In this document: in pieces, positions 18,131-26,918 of the stretch
Layout of the letters: every line of letters starts with the position of its first letter
How positions within the stretch are numbered: position 1 is the stretch's first letter
Assembly: GCA_022340385.1 (NCBI GenBank)
Contig: JAJDOB010000278.1
Location: forward strand, 1-33,011
Length of the DNA: 33,011 bases
Source: Rhodobacter sp.
GTDB taxonomy: Bacteria > Pseudomonadota > Alphaproteobacteria > Rhodobacterales > Rhodobacteraceae
Reading direction: 5' to 3'
Made by a program: the position numbers and the translations under genes
Notes under the pieces: model-generated
What the model was told of the DNA's origin: nothing
Databases searched by the model: none
What the model saw: only the letters and a program-made list of their open reading frames with translations

Positions 18131-18399
18131 AATAAATCCCCACTGCACTTCTTCGTGGTGCCGTAACTACGATGTGTCCAAGATCGGTCTGAAATGTGGC
18201 GGAAATGGGGCAAGCCCGCCTTGCAAAGGCCCAAATACACTTAAGGACAGGGTAAAAAGCGGATTAACCCGACCCTTTCAAAAACAATGCAAACACTTGC
18301 GTTTCATTGTTTCGAATGCCGCTTAAGTTACCTCGATATGCTCGAATCGCCGGATCCGGAAATGGGTCGGTTTCGCCACAATTGGCGGGCCAAGGCAAA
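18131..18399. other. AT-rich intergenic region with nested hairpin
   Basis: A gap of about 270 bp with no supported coding sequence, presumably containing the promoter of the 110-residue membrane protein. It holds a nested imperfect inverted repeat: outer arms AAGCGG (18257-18262) and CCGCTT (18319-18324), inner arms ACAATG-C-AAAC (18284-18294) and GTTT-CATTGT (18301-18310) around a 6-base loop. This could be a regulatory leader or a small RNA; I cannot decide between these. Confidence 0.3.
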
Positions 18400-18427
18400 C
18401 GGGCCGCATCGTTGAAGACGCGGCCCG
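18400..18427 (-). terminator. Hairpin terminator after the second small membrane protein gene
   Basis: Arms CGGGCCGC (18400-18407) and GCGGCCCG (18420-18427) enclose a 12-base loop. On the minus strand the stem is followed by TTTGCCTT. It lies 36 bp past the stop codon of the 89-residue protein gene. Confidence 0.65.
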
Positions 18428-18463
18428 AAGAGAGAGACGGAGAGAATGAGAAACGACCTGGCC

Positions 18464-18733
18464 CTACCGGGCGCTCAACGCATCGACCAGCATCTGCGAT
18501 ACCGCGTCGAGCGTCAGAAACCGGGCGGCAAGACGCTCGACCAGACTGCCGCCTGACAGGTCCGTCAGGACCGCTGCAAGACCCGGCGCGCTCATCTGGA
18601 GACAGAGCAGTATCTTGAACGACAGCACCGCCAGCAGAATGAGGCCAAACTGGCAGATCGGGCTGCCCCAGCGCGGGCCGGCATCGCGGAAGGCATAGCT
18701 TTCGAATGCAGAGGTCGCGTTGGTGTCTGACAT
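18464..18733 (-). CDS. Small single-pass membrane protein, paralogue 2
   Basis: An 89-residue protein of unknown function with one transmembrane helix (about 26-48, LILLAVLSFKILLCL) and a C-terminal tail of about 40 residues ending in SQMLVDALSAR. It shares the SFKI helix motif, an ER-A pair and LD--SQ--VD with the 110-residue protein 333 bp downstream, so the two are probably a tandem duplication that has diverged. It starts at ATG 18733, 97 bp after prmA on the same strand; a strong hairpin (18745-18780) occupies the leader and no good ribosome binding site is visible. A terminator-like hairpin follows the gene. Confidence 0.68.
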   Translation of the reverse strand: MSDTNATSAFESYAFRDAGPRWGSPICQFGLILLAVLSFKILLCLQMSAPGLAAVLTDLSGGSLVERLAARFLTLDAVSQMLVDALSAR

Positions 18734-18744
18734 GGTTTCGGCTG

Positions 18745-18780
18745 CCCGGATCGCTGATTTTGTCGGCAGCGTGATCCGGG
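18745..18780 (-). promoter_or_regulatory. Strong hairpin in the leader of the 89-residue membrane protein
   Basis: Arms CCCGGATC-GCTG (18745-18756) and CAGC-GT-GATCCGGG (18767-18780) pair over 12 bp with a 2-base bulge and a 10-base loop. The stem ends 11 bases before the ATG at 18733. It could end prmA transcription (though no T tract is seen) or occlude translation initiation of the small gene. Confidence 0.4.
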
Positions 18781-18830
18781 GCAAATGCGGCAAAATTGCG
18801 GCAAAGACTTCGAAATGCAGCGATCTGGGC

Positions 18831-19709
18831 TTACGCGTCGCCGGAGCGCCGCAATGTCAGCGTCGACCAGTCGACAATCTTTTCGTGGTGGCAAGGATTG
18901 TATCCCAAATCGGAATAAACCGCGAGCACGTCGTCGGCCTGTTCATTCAGGATTCCCGACAGAATCAGCGCGCCCCCCGGCGCCATTGCGGCGGCGATCG
19001 AAGGCGCGAGTTCGATCAGCGGGCCTTTCAGGATATTGGCAAAGACCAGATCGAACGGCGCGGCGGCGCGCAGGTCCGGATGATCGAGGCCCGCCGCCTC
19101 GACACAAATGACACGGCCCGCAAGGCCGTTGGCGATAACGTTGGCCTCGGCCACTTCGATGGCGACCCGGTCGATATCGCTGGCCAGCGGCGTCAGTGGC
19201 CAGACATGTGCCGCAGCCATCGCCAGCACCGCCGTGCCACAGCCAAGATCAAGCACCGAGCCCGGCGTCTCGCCCGCGTCGACCAGACGGTCAAGCGCGC
19301 GCAGGCAGCCCAGCGTGGTGCCGTGATGCCCGGTGCCAAAGGCCATCGCGGCCTCGATCAGCAGCGCGATCTTGCCGGGCGGCACCCGGTCTGCATCGTG
19401 GCTGCCGTAGACAAAGAACCGGCCGGCCTCGACCGGGGCCAGTTCGCGGCGCACCTTTGCCACCCAGTCGGTTTCCGGCAATTCCGACACCACGAATGGC
19501 CGTGCATCGAACGCCGCCGCCATCAGCGCCAGCCCGGTCGCATCGGGCGCATCGACAAAGTAGCCGCCAACTTCCCACAGGCCGGATCCGTCCTCGACCT
19601 CGAACACACCGACGCCGGTCGGTGCCGGATCAAGCCGTTCCATGGCTTCGCCCAGCGCCTCGGCGTTTTCGCGCCCGCTCAGGGTGGTCAGGGCGGTGAA
19701 TGTGGGCAT
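18831..19709 (-). CDS. prmA: Ribosomal protein L11 methyltransferase PrmA
   Basis: A 292-residue class I SAM-dependent methyltransferase. Signatures: AFGTGHHGTT (123-132), the SAM-binding DLGCGTA (154-160), an acidic D-x-D after the next strand, and the PrmA-specific FANILKGP (223-230). It trimethylates ribosomal protein L11, including its lysines and N-terminus. Length matches the family. Start ATG 19709 gives the usual N-terminal substrate-recognition domain. It lies 39 bp after the acetyltransferase gene on the same strand and may be read from that transcript, although no functional link is apparent. Confidence 0.93.
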   Translation of the reverse strand: MPTFTALTTLSGRENAEALGEAMERLDPAPTGVGVFEVEDGSGLWEVGGYFVDAPDATGLALMAAAFDARPFVVSELPETDWVAKVRRELAPVEAGRFFVYGSHDADRVPPGKIALLIEAAMAFGTGHHGTTLGCLRALDRLVDAGETPGSVLDLGCGTAVLAMAAAHVWPLTPLASDIDRVAIEVAEANVIANGLAGRVICVEAAGLDHPDLRAAAPFDLVFANILKGPLIELAPSIAAAMAPGGALILSGILNEQADDVLAVYSDLGYNPCHHEKIVDWSTLTLRRSGDA

Positions 19710-19748
19710 TGCGGTCTCCGTGACTGGGGCGTTGCGCGGTCGCGCGGG

Positions 19749-20294
19749 CTATATCGCCCTTGCAGGCACGCCCGCAACCCGCGCATTCGCAGCGACGTCG
19801 CGGCCGACCACCGCCCCGGCCGCGATGATCGCGCCATCGCCGATGGTGACGCCGGGCAACAGGATCGCGCCGCCGCCGATCCAGACGTCGGCGCCGATAC
19901 TGACCGGCAGCGCCCGCTCGGTCCCCTGCCGGCGACGCGCCGGGTCGCGGTGGTGATCGGCGCAGTAGATGTGCACACCGGGCCCCAGCATCGAATGCGC
20001 GCCGATGGTGACCGCCGCGCTGTCAAGGATGACGCACCCGGCGTTCAGATATACCGCAGCGCCCAGCGTGATGTTGAAGCTGTAAGAGCAATGAAACGGC
20101 GCCTCGACAAAGGCCGTCGGGCTGATCCCGGCAAACAGGCCGGCAAGCAGCGGCGCACAGGCACCGCGCTGATCGGGCGGCATGGTCGTGTGCTGATGCA
20201 CCGCGCGGCGGGCGGCCTTGCGCAACTCTTCCAGTTCCGGGGTCAGGCAGTCGTACCACGCGCCCGAAGCCATGATCTTGCAAATCCCGCTCAT
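19749..20294 (-). CDS. Hexapeptide-repeat O-acetyltransferase (maltose/galactoside acetyltransferase type)
   Basis: A 181-residue left-handed beta-helix acetyltransferase. Hexapeptide repeats run through the C-terminal half ([30 protein letters not shown], given here as its recurring I/V-G-x-x pattern), with the catalytic-loop [10 protein letters not shown] and the closing segment [20 protein letters not shown]. It fits the LacA/Maa/NodL group, which acetylates sugars or nodulation-type glycans with acetyl-CoA. The substrate is not predictable. The ATG at 20294 overlaps the stop of the MFS transporter gene as ATGA, so the two are coupled; a longer frame upstream is inside the transporter gene. 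Confidence 0.87.
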   Translation of the reverse strand: MSGICKIMASGAWYDCLTPELEELRKAARRAVHQHTTMPPDQRGACAPLLAGLFAGISPTAFVEAPFHCSYSFNITLGAAVYLNAGCVILDSAAVTIGAHSMLGPGVHIYCADHHRDPARRRQGTERALPVSIGADVWIGGGAILLPGVTIGDGAIIAAGAVVGRDVAANARVAGVPARAI

Positions 20295-21523
20295 TCCGCC
20301 GGGGCGGCGCCGAGCGGCGCAAAGACCGTCTCGTGCCCGGGCGAGGGGTGGCGCGGGATCATCATCGCCAGCCCCAGCGAGGTGGCGGCCATGCACGCCG
20401 CCAGCACGAACACGCCGCCCGGCGACACGATCCACAGATAGCCCAGCAGCGCGGGCAGCACCACGGCGGCGATGTGGTTGATGGTGAAGGCGACGGCGGC
20501 GGTGGGGGCGATATCCTGCGGGTCCGCGATCTTCTGGAAATAGGTCTTCAGCGCGAAGGCCAGCGCAAAGAACATGTGATCGATCACGTAAAGGATCGCC
20601 GCCAGCACCACGCCCCAACTGAAATAGTAGATTCCACCATAGGCCAGGAACACGGTGATCAGCCCGACATATTCGAACGTCAGCGCCCAGCGTTCGCCCC
20701 AGCGTGCCACGGCACGGCCCATGACAGGCGCAAAGATCATGTTGGCCAGATAGTTGATCAGGAAAAGCGCGGTCAGTTCGTGCACTTCAAAGCCAAAGCG
20801 TTCGACCATCATGAAGGCGGCAAAGACGATGAAGATCTGCCGCCGCGCCCCCGACATGAATTGCAGCGCGTAATAAAGCCAGTAGCGGCGGCGCAGCACG
20901 AAGGATTTCAGTTGCGGATGCGGTGCCTCGAACTGGGGATAGGCAAAGAAGCACAACAGCGCGATGGCCGCCGTGGTGCCGCCGGACGCGAGGTAGACGA
21001 AATTGTAGCTGAGGCCGAGCGGCTTCCAGGTGATCACCAGCAGGCCATAGGCCAGCAGCGATGCCCCCGATCCGATACCGACGATCCAGCCCAGCGTCTG
21101 CGGGGCCCGCTTCCTGTCGATCCATTGCAGTTGCAGCGACTGGTTGACGGTCTCGAAGTAGTGAAACCCGATGGACGAGATCATCGTCACCGTCAGCAGC
21201 CCGGTAAAGCTGGGAAACCAGGCGGTGACGGCGCTGGCGAGGCCCAGCATCAGCAACGAGACGATCCCCAGCACCTGTTCGCGCATGAAGATGATGATGG
21301 CAATCACGCCAACCGCAAGGAAACCGGGGATTTCGCGCACCGTATGCAGCCAGCCGATTTCGACACCGGTAAAGCCCGCAGACTCGATCACGAAGTTGTT
21401 CAGCAGCGCCGACCAGGTGGAAAAGGTGATCGGCGAGGCCGCCGCCATAAGGAACAGCAGCATGACGGGCCGCCGCCAGAACGGCCGCGCATTTGCTTCC
21501 TGAAGGGTCACGTTGCTGGTCAT
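20291..21523 (-). CDS. MFS transporter
   Basis: A 410-residue polytopic protein with about 12 predicted helices and a central cytoplasmic loop (around [19 protein letters not shown]). Basic loops such as [10 protein letters not shown] and [11 protein letters not shown] fall at the expected inside positions of the major facilitator superfamily. The substrate is unknown. The N-terminus reads [18 protein letters not shown], then the first helix. The start ATG at 21523 lacks a strong ribosome binding site. It is translationally coupled to the downstream acetyltransferase gene. The upstream FMO-like gene ends 192 bp before it and a hairpin lies between. Confidence 0.88.
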   Translation of the reverse strand: MTSNVTLQEANARPFWRRPVMLLFLMAAASPITFSTWSALLNNFVIESAGFTGVEIGWLHTVREIPGFLAVGVIAIIIFMREQVLGIVSLLMLGLASAVTAWFPSFTGLLTVTMISSIGFHYFETVNQSLQLQWIDRKRAPQTLGWIVGIGSGASLLAYGLLVITWKPLGLSYNFVYLASGGTTAAIALLCFFAYPQFEAPHPQLKSFVLRRRYWLYYALQFMSGARRQIFIVFAAFMMVERFGFEVHELTALFLINYLANMIFAPVMGRAVARWGERWALTFEYVGLITVFLAYGGIYYFSWGVVLAAILYVIDHMFFALAFALKTYFQKIADPQDIAPTAAVAFTINHIAAVVLPALLGYLWIVSPGGVFVLAACMAATSLGLAMMIPRHPSPGHETVFAPLGAAPAE

Positions 21524-21694
21524 TGGAAATGACTAGACTCGTGCGGGGGCAAAGGCGAGGCGAAAAACATCGACGGTGCGGGCGTGGATGGCAGGGATTG
21601 CGCCGCGTCTTCGACGCGCCGCCGGGGCGCGGGGGGCGGCCAGGTCGAAAGGCGGGCCAGTGGATGGCGCGGAGGCCGGAATCGCGGATTGATA

Positions 21695-21712
21695 GGTCTT
21701 GCGCACAAGACC
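21695..21712 (-). terminator. Small hairpin after the FMO-like gene
   Basis: GGTCTTG (21695-21701) pairs with CAAGACC (21706-21712) around a 4-base loop, starting 3 bases past the stop codon of the flavoprotein gene. There is no T tract, so it is a weak or Rho-assisted terminator at best. The rest of 21524-21694 shows no supported gene. Confidence 0.4.
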
Positions 21713-21715
21713 CGG

Positions 21716-22825
21716 TCAGCCGTTGGAAATCGCCCTGGCGATGGCGCGGGCCTCGATCCCCGACTGATTGAGCTGACCATCGGGCGAGGCCTTGTAGGAA
21801 CAGAAGAACAGCCCCGGCACGCTGCCCGGCGCGCCGCACAGTTTCGGGTGGCCCTTGTCATCCAGCGCCTCGGGCGTTTCGGGCAACATGGCGGCAAGGT
21901 TCACGCGATAGCCGGTGGCGAGAATGATGGCGTCAAAGGATGCGGTGGTGTCGTCGGCGAAGGTGACCTGTGCGCCGTCGATCCCCCGGATGCCGCGCCG
22001 GGTGGCGATGCGCCCGGCCCGGATCGCCGCCAGCGCGCCGATGTCGATCAGCGGGATGCGGCCATCCTCGATCACCTGGGCGGCGGGGCCCTTTTCCGGC
22101 TCCTGAAGCCCGTAATCCCGCGGACGACCGATATGGGCGCGCACGATCGGCGCGAATAGGGCGTCGGCCAAGGTATAGGGCAGGATCTTGCGCAACCCGC
22201 CAAGCGAGGTGACGGGCAGCCCGAACACCTCGTGCGGCAGGATGTTGACCGGGCCGCGCACGGACAGGGTCACCCTTGCCCCCGCCTCGGCCAGATCAAG
22301 CGCGATATCGCCGCCCGAGTTTCCGAACCCGATGACAAGGGTATGACCGTCCAGAAACGGCTTGCTGGTTCGGTATTCGCTGGTGTGCAGGACGGGCCCG
22401 GGAAAGCTGGCCTGACCGGGAAAGGCGGGGCGATGCGGCGTGCCATTCAGCCCGGTCGCGAAGATCACGGCATCGGCGTCGGACGACCCGCCGCTGTGGG
22501 CGACCCGCCAGCCGGTGCCGGATGGGCGCACCGTTTCGACAGCCGCGCCGAATTGCGGCTTCAGGTCGAAGGCGCGCGCATAATCCTCAAGGTACTCGAC
22601 CATTTGCAGACGCGACGCATAGCGGCCATAGCGTTTGGGCATCGCCCTGAAGGGCAGGCCGGACCGGCCGCGCGACGTGTGCAGATGCAACCGGTCATAA
22701 TGATTGTGCCAGGCAGAGCCGACGCAATCGGCCCGTTCCAGAATCTCTGGCTGAATGCCGGTGCGCGACAGGCAGGCCGCACAGGCCAGCCCCGAAGGTC
22801 CGGCGCCAATGATGATCACGCGCAT
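21716..22825 (-). CDS. FMO-like flavin-dependent monooxygenase
   Basis: A 369-residue class B flavoprotein. FAD-binding GAGPSG lies at residues 7-12, the NADPH-binding GFGNSG at 166-171, and the FMO fingerprint F-x-G-x(3)-H-x(3)-Y at 141-151. A late ILATGYR motif is also present. Such enzymes use NADPH and oxygen to oxygenate N- or S-containing substrates; members of this size are often annotated as YUCCA- or trimethylamine-monooxygenase-like, but the substrate cannot be fixed from sequence. The ATG at 22825 has a perfect AGGAGG ribosome binding site; the longer frame upstream is discarded for that reason. It is divergent from the secreted-protein gene at 22978. Confidence 0.88.
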   Translation of the reverse strand: MRVIIIGAGPSGLACAACLSRTGIQPEILERADCVGSAWHNHYDRLHLHTSRGRSGLPFRAMPKRYGRYASRLQMVEYLEDYARAFDLKPQFGAAVETVRPSGTGWRVAHSGGSSDADAVIFATGLNGTPHRPAFPGQASFPGPVLHTSEYRTSKPFLDGHTLVIGFGNSGGDIALDLAEAGARVTLSVRGPVNILPHEVFGLPVTSLGGLRKILPYTLADALFAPIVRAHIGRPRDYGLQEPEKGPAAQVIEDGRIPLIDIGALAAIRAGRIATRRGIRGIDGAQVTFADDTTASFDAIILATGYRVNLAAMLPETPEALDDKGHPKLCGAPGSVPGLFFCSYKASPDGQLNQSGIEARAIARAISNG

Positions 22826-22977
22826 GAAATCGGCCTCCTGGTTGAACGGTGCGTCGGGGTGCAACCTTGCATGGACAGGGACGCCCGGCAAGCGACGCCG
22901 AGTTTGAAAAGCGCCCTGATTCGTGCAACGCTTTGCCGACGTGCAGAGCATCAATGAGTCTTTTTTCGGAGGGGATA

Positions 22978-23463
22978 ATGGGACTGAAACACCTGACTGC
23001 CTCGGTGGCAATTTCAATCTGCCTGAGCGGCGTGGCAACGGCGGATCACTGGTTGCAGACGGCGGATCCGGCCGTTGTTCAGGCGCTGAACGAAATGGTT
23101 CAGGTCTACGGCGGCGTCTGCCAGCAGGGCAATCCTCAGGGCTGTCAGGCGATGCAATATGTGCAGCAGCTTGGCGGGCAGATGCTGAACGCCGGGTACG
23201 AATGCCAGACCGCCGGAAACCAGCAGGCCTGCCAGTTCTATCAACAGGCCTACAACCAGCTAGAGCAGGATTATTACGCGACGCAGCAGGCCGTCAATCA
23301 GGGTCAGTTCGCGGCGCAGCAGCCCGGTTACGACGGATCGACCCATGCCGAACGGATGCAGGAAATCCATAACTGGGGTCAACAGCGGTTGGACTGGGGC
23401 AGACAGCAGGGTGCGATCAACGACCAGAACCACCAGAAATTCCTGGAATACCTGCGTCAATAG
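22978..23463 (+). CDS. Small secreted Gln-rich protein with two cysteine pairs
   Basis: A 161-residue protein of unknown function. A signal peptide is evident (residues 1-22, cleavage likely after VATA). The mature part is very rich in Gln, Asn and Tyr and contains four cysteines in two pairs: Cys48/Cys56 (CX7C) and Cys76/Cys85 (CX8C). Each pair bridges a short turn between two helices, a layout reminiscent of the disulfide-stapled helical repeats of Sel1/Hcp-type proteins; this resemblance is my inference. The ATG at 22978 has a strong GGAGGGG site 3 bases upstream; the frame extended to 22849 is discarded. Its stop overlaps the 3' end of priA by 7 bases in convergent orientation. Confidence 0.78.
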   Translation: MGLKHLTASVAISICLSGVATADHWLQTADPAVVQALNEMVQVYGGVCQQGNPQGCQAMQYVQQLGGQMLNAGYECQTAGNQQACQFYQQAYNQLEQDYYATQQAVNQGQFAAQQPGYDGSTHAERMQEIHNWGQQRLDWGRQQGAINDQNHQKFLEYLRQ

Positions 23464-25652
23464 AAACTCTGCGGGTCGATGTCGATCGACAGGCGCAGGT
23501 TGCTGGGCAGCTTGACCTGCGCCACCCACTGGCTGAGCGCGGCCTGCAGCGGCGCGGTCTTGGCCGCCTTGACCAGCAGGCGCACCCGGTGGCGACCCCG
23601 GATGCGCGCAATCGGTGCCGGTGCGGGCCCGTAGACCTGTGCACCGATCCGGCGCAGCGGCGCGTCGTTGCGCGCCAGCACGCCGCCGATATCGAACACC
23701 GCCTGCACATCCGGAGAGGAAAGGACGATCCCGGCAAGGCGTCCATAGGGCGGCACGCCCGCCTGCCGGCGCTCTGCCGCTTCGGCGCGCCAGAAGCCTT
23801 CTTCGTCGCCCGACAGGATCGCGCGGATCACCGCATGTTCGGGCTGATAGGTCTGTAACAGCGCCTGCCCGCGCAATTCGGTGCGCCCGGCGCGCCCCGC
23901 AACCTGGCGCATCAGCTGGAACGTGCGCTCTGCCGCGCGCAGGTCGGATCCCTGCAGGCCAAGGTCGGCGTCGATCACACCAACCAGCGTGAGCAGCGGA
24001 AAGTTGTGCCCCTTTGCAACCAGTTGCGTGCCGATGATGATGTCGGCCTGCCCGCCCGCGATCGCCTCTATCTGCGCCTTCATCGCGCGGGCAGAGCCGA
24101 AAAGGTCCGACGACAGCACTGCGATGCGGGCGTCCGGGAACAACGCGGTGGCCTCTTCCGACAGACGCTCGACACCGGGACCGACCGGGGCAAGGCGGTC
24201 CTCTGCCTCGCAGTTCGGGCATTTGTCCGGCATCGGTCTGGTTTCGCCGCACTGATGGCACACCAGCCGTTTCAGGAACCGGTGTTCGACCATGCGCGCA
24301 TCGCAATGTTCGCATCCGATCTGGTGGCCGCAGGCGCGGCAGATCGTGACCGGGGCGTATCCGCGCCGATTGAGAAACAGCAAGGATTGCTCTTTGCGTT
24401 CAAGGCGTTGGCCGACCGCCTTCTGCAATGTCGGAGAGATCCAGCGGCTGCCGGGCAAATCCTCGACTCGCATGTCGATGGCGCGCATTTCCGGCAGCTC
24501 GGCGGCCCCGAACCGCGAGGTCAGATCCAGCTTGGCATATTTGCCCGCCTCGACATTGGCCCAGCTTTCCAGGCTGGGCGTGGCCGAGGCCAGCACCACC
24601 TGCGCGCCGCAGATCGAGGCCCGCAGCACCGTCATGTCGCGCGCACTGTACAGCACGCCGTCTTCCTGTTTGTAGCTGGTGTCATGTTCCTCGTCGACGA
24701 CGATCAGACCAAGGTCGCGGAACGGCAGAAACAGGGCCGAGCGCGCGCCGACGACCAGTTGCGCGCCGCCCTCGCCCACCATGCGCCAAGCGCGGCGGCG
24801 TTCGGTCATGGTGACGCCGGAATGCCATTCGGCGGGCATCGCGCCAAACCGCGCTTCGACCCGTTTCAGAAACTCTGACGTCAGCGCGATCTCTGGCAGC
24901 AGCACCAGTGCCTGACGGCCCTGCGTCAGGCATTCGGCCACGGCTTCGAGATACACTTCGGTCTTGCCGGACCCGGTGACGCCCTTCAGCAGGGTGGTGG
25001 AATAGGTTTGCGCGCGGGCCCCGGCACGCAGGGTTTCGGCGGCGGCGGCCTGATCTTCGGCCAGGTCCAGCCCCCGCAGGGTTGGGTCAAGCCGCGGATA
25101 GGGCAGATCGCGCGGGCTGTCCTCTTCGCGCACGACGCCCTGTTTGACCAGACCCTTGATGACAGAGGCCGACACCCCGGCCATTTCCGCCAGTTCGCGC
25201 AGGGTAAAGGCCAGCCCGCCGTATTCCGACAGCGTCGCGATGACCCGTCGGCGCGCCTCGGTCTCGCGATCCGGGGCGCCGCTGCCCAGCCGGTAGATGC
25301 GCCGCATCGAGGGCGGGTCGCCAAGCCCGGGCGACCGGGTGGCAAGCCGCAGCATCGCGGGCATCGGGGTCAGCGTGTATTCGGCAGCGCGGGTCAGGAA
25401 TTCCTGCATTTCCTCGCGCATCGGCACCGCGTCAAGCACGCGGATCACGGAACGGACCCTGGCGATGGCGTAATCACCCTGCCCCGGCCCCCAGACCACG
25501 CCCAGCACCTTGCGCGGACCCAGCGGCACCTCGACGAAGGCACCGGCAAGGCAACCGCCTTCGGGGGCCTTGTAATCCAGCAGCCGGTCCAGCGGCTGCG
25601 TGGTAAGCACACCGATCAGCGCGCCTTCGTCAAAGAATGACCCGGTTTTCAT
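23457..25652 (-). CDS. priA: Primosomal replication restart helicase PriA
   Basis: A 731-residue superfamily 2 helicase. The N-terminal DNA-binding domain is followed by Walker A GVTGSGKT (224-231), the DEEH box (320-323), and eight zinc-binding cysteines (438, 441, 447, 450, 465, 468, 478, 481) in the family arrangement, then helicase motifs V and VI ([12 protein letters not shown] and QVAGRAGR). It recognises stalled forks and D-loops and loads the replicative helicase. ATG 25652 follows a G-rich segment that can act as ribosome binding site, and a short upstream frame ends as ATGA over this start. Its 3' end overlaps the convergent secreted-protein gene by 7 bases. Confidence 0.97.
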   Translation of the reverse strand: MKTGSFFDEGALIGVLTTQPLDRLLDYKAPEGGCLAGAFVEVPLGPRKVLGVVWGPGQGDYAIARVRSVIRVLDAVPMREEMQEFLTRAAEYTLTPMPAMLRLATRSPGLGDPPSMRRIYRLGSGAPDRETEARRRVIATLSEYGGLAFTLRELAEMAGVSASVIKGLVKQGVVREEDSPRDLPYPRLDPTLRGLDLAEDQAAAAETLRAGARAQTYSTTLLKGVTGSGKTEVYLEAVAECLTQGRQALVLLPEIALTSEFLKRVEARFGAMPAEWHSGVTMTERRRAWRMVGEGGAQLVVGARSALFLPFRDLGLIVVDEEHDTSYKQEDGVLYSARDMTVLRASICGAQVVLASATPSLESWANVEAGKYAKLDLTSRFGAAELPEMRAIDMRVEDLPGSRWISPTLQKAVGQRLERKEQSLLFLNRRGYAPVTICRACGHQIGCEHCDARMVEHRFLKRLVCHQCGETRPMPDKCPNCEAEDRLAPVGPGVERLSEEATALFPDARIAVLSSDLFGSARAMKAQIEAIAGGQADIIIGTQLVAKGHNFPLLTLVGVIDADLGLQGSDLRAAERTFQLMRQVAGRAGRTELRGQALLQTYQPEHAVIRAILSGDEEGFWRAEAAERRQAGVPPYGRLAGIVLSSPDVQAVFDIGGVLARNDAPLRRIGAQVYGPAPAPIARIRGRHRVRLLVKAAKTAPLQAALSQWVAQVKLPSNLRLSIDIDPQSFY

Positions 25653-25768
25653 GCACAGCCCCCGGTCGGCGCGCCGGATTTCCCGGAAAACCCTGACCTG
25701 CCAAAGCCTTGCGAAAGGCTTTGCGCCGCGTCGCGCGGTATCGCGCCATGTTCGATGGCGGCATTCAC
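25649..25768 (-). CDS. Possible 39-codon leader ORF coupled to priA
   Basis: A GTG-started frame of 39 codons ([16 protein letters not shown] at its start) whose TGA overlaps the priA ATG as ATGA. Its own GTG overlaps the stop of a preceding 15-codon ORF as GTGA. This chain of overlaps is like that of real coupled genes in this genome, but the peptide has no recognisable domain and chance cannot be excluded. A stable hairpin (25702-25723) lies inside it. Confidence 0.25.
   Translation of the reverse strand: MNAAIEHGAIPRDAAQSLSQGFGRSGFSGKSGAPTGGCA
25702..25723. promoter_or_regulatory. Stable hairpin with GCGA tetraloop in the priA leader
   Basis: CAAAGCCTT (25702-25710) and AAGGCTTTG (25715-25723) form a perfect 9-bp stem around GCGA, a GNRA-type loop on the plus strand. 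It lies about 50 bases before the priA start. There is no T tract on either side, so a leader structure or a dispersed repeat unit is more likely than a terminator. Confidence 0.45.
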
Positions 25769-25812
25769 CCCGCGGTTCGCCGCATCAGGGCCAGCCAAAC
25801 CGTCAATTCCAT
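25765..25812 (-). CDS. Possible 15-codon leader peptide upstream of priA
   Basis: A perfect AGGAGG ribosome binding site (minus strand, 25818-25823) sits 5 bases before an ATG that opens a 15-codon frame, [15 protein letters not shown]. Its stop overlaps the GTG of the next small frame. The unusually strong site for so short a frame suggests a leader peptide or the relic of a larger gene. Confidence 0.3.
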   Translation of the reverse strand: MELTVWLALMRRTAG

Positions 25813-26207
25813 ATCGGCCTCCTGCTACCGGGGCTTTGCGCCTGCCGCCGCCCCATGAGGTATCAGACAGGCGCCACCAAACGCCAGCCAACAGGATGCC
25901 GCCCGATGAGATTCTTCGCCGTTGCCGCAGATGCGGGCGCATTTACGGGACCGGCCGCGCCTTGCGTGACCGGCGGCATCGCGCCCCTTTTGCCACCCCG
26001 GTCCGGGCCGTCAATCACATGAACCGGGGCGCACCGATCGGTGCAGATGTGGCAACTGCGCCACCGAACCCGACCAAATCCACGGTAAATCACGTACTTA
26101 CCGACAAAGGTCTGGACGGGTTCCCGAAAGATTGGGCAAAAACAGATCAGAAAAATCTCCGGGATCCTGCTATGGGTCTCGGCAACGATAAAAAAGACGA
26201 GGCAAGC
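25813..26207. other. Divergent intergenic region, priA / DUF484
   Basis: About 400 bp between the priA leader and the DUF484 start, expected to hold both promoters. The plus-strand frame that runs into DUF484 from 25755 is rich in Arg and Pro, lacks any recognisable domain and has no strong start, so I treat it as non-coding. The last 120 bp (about 26080-26207) are AT-rich and are the likely promoter and leader of DUF484-xerC. An ORF of 38 codons at 25906 is not supported. Confidence 0.4.
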
Positions 26208-26918
26208 ATGGGCAGCAAAACTGCCGCGATCAGCGATGATCTGCGGGACATTATCCTTTCCGAGCCAGAGGTCATTCTGGAAGACCGTGATCTGATGGGG
26301 GCGTTGATCGCCGCCAACGAAAAGGTCATGGGCGGCAATATCGTGGATCTGCGCGGAATCGCGATGGACCGGCTGGAGGCGCGGCTGGACCGGCTGGAGG
26401 AAACCCACCGCAACGTCATCGCCGCCGCCTATGAGAATCTGGCGGGCACCAACCAGATTCACCGTGCGGTGCTGCGGATGCTGGACCCCGAGGAATTCGA
26501 CGACTTTCTCAGCGATCTCGGTTCCGAGATTGCCGAGATCCTGCGCGTCGATGCCCTGCAACTGGTGCTGGAAAGCGCGGTCAGCCCCGACGATCCGGCG
26601 CTGCAGCGCCTCAGCGAGGTGCTGACCGTGGCCGAACCGGGTTTCATCGACAACTACCTGACTCAGGGGCGCAACATACCCGTGCGCCAGGTCACTTTGC
26701 GCCAGGCGCAGCCGGATTGCGAAATCATCTATGGCGAGGCGACCGACTGGATCCGCTCAGAGGCCTGTCTGCGCCTCGACCTGGGCCAGGGGCGGTTGCC
26801 GGGCATGCTGGTCTTCGGATCGGAAGACCCGCATCAGTTCAAGCCGACGCATGGCACGGATTTGCTGACGTTCTTCGCCGGTGTGTTCGAGCGCGCCATG
26901 CGCCGCTGGTTATCGTGA
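26208..26918 (+). CDS. DUF484 family protein
   Basis: A 236-residue DUF484 protein. A short helical N-terminus ([18 protein letters not shown]) and a coiled-coil stretch with repeated [16 protein letters not shown] lead into a GAF-like C-terminal domain. DUF484 genes characteristically stand directly upstream of xerC in proteobacteria, as here; their biochemical role is not established. The ATG at 26208 was chosen for its GACGAGG ribosome binding site; an in-frame ATG at 26172 is the alternative. The stop overlaps the xerC GTG start as GTGA. Confidence 0.85.
   Translation: MGSKTAAISDDLRDIILSEPEVILEDRDLMGALIAANEKVMGGNIVDLRGIAMDRLEARLDRLEETHRNVIAAAYENLAGTNQIHRAVLRMLDPEEFDDFLSDLGSEIAEILRVDALQLVLESAVSPDDPALQRLSEVLTVAEPGFIDNYLTQGRNIPVRQVTLRQAQPDCEIIYGEATDWIRSEACLRLDLGQGRLPGMLVFGSEDPHQFKPTHGTDLLTFFAGVFERAMRRWLS

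Noticed and set aside
25755-26207. Upstream extension of the DUF484 reading frame
   Set aside because: Arg/Pro-rich with no start signal or domain. The DUF484 family begins close to the ATG at 26208, which has a good ribosome binding site.
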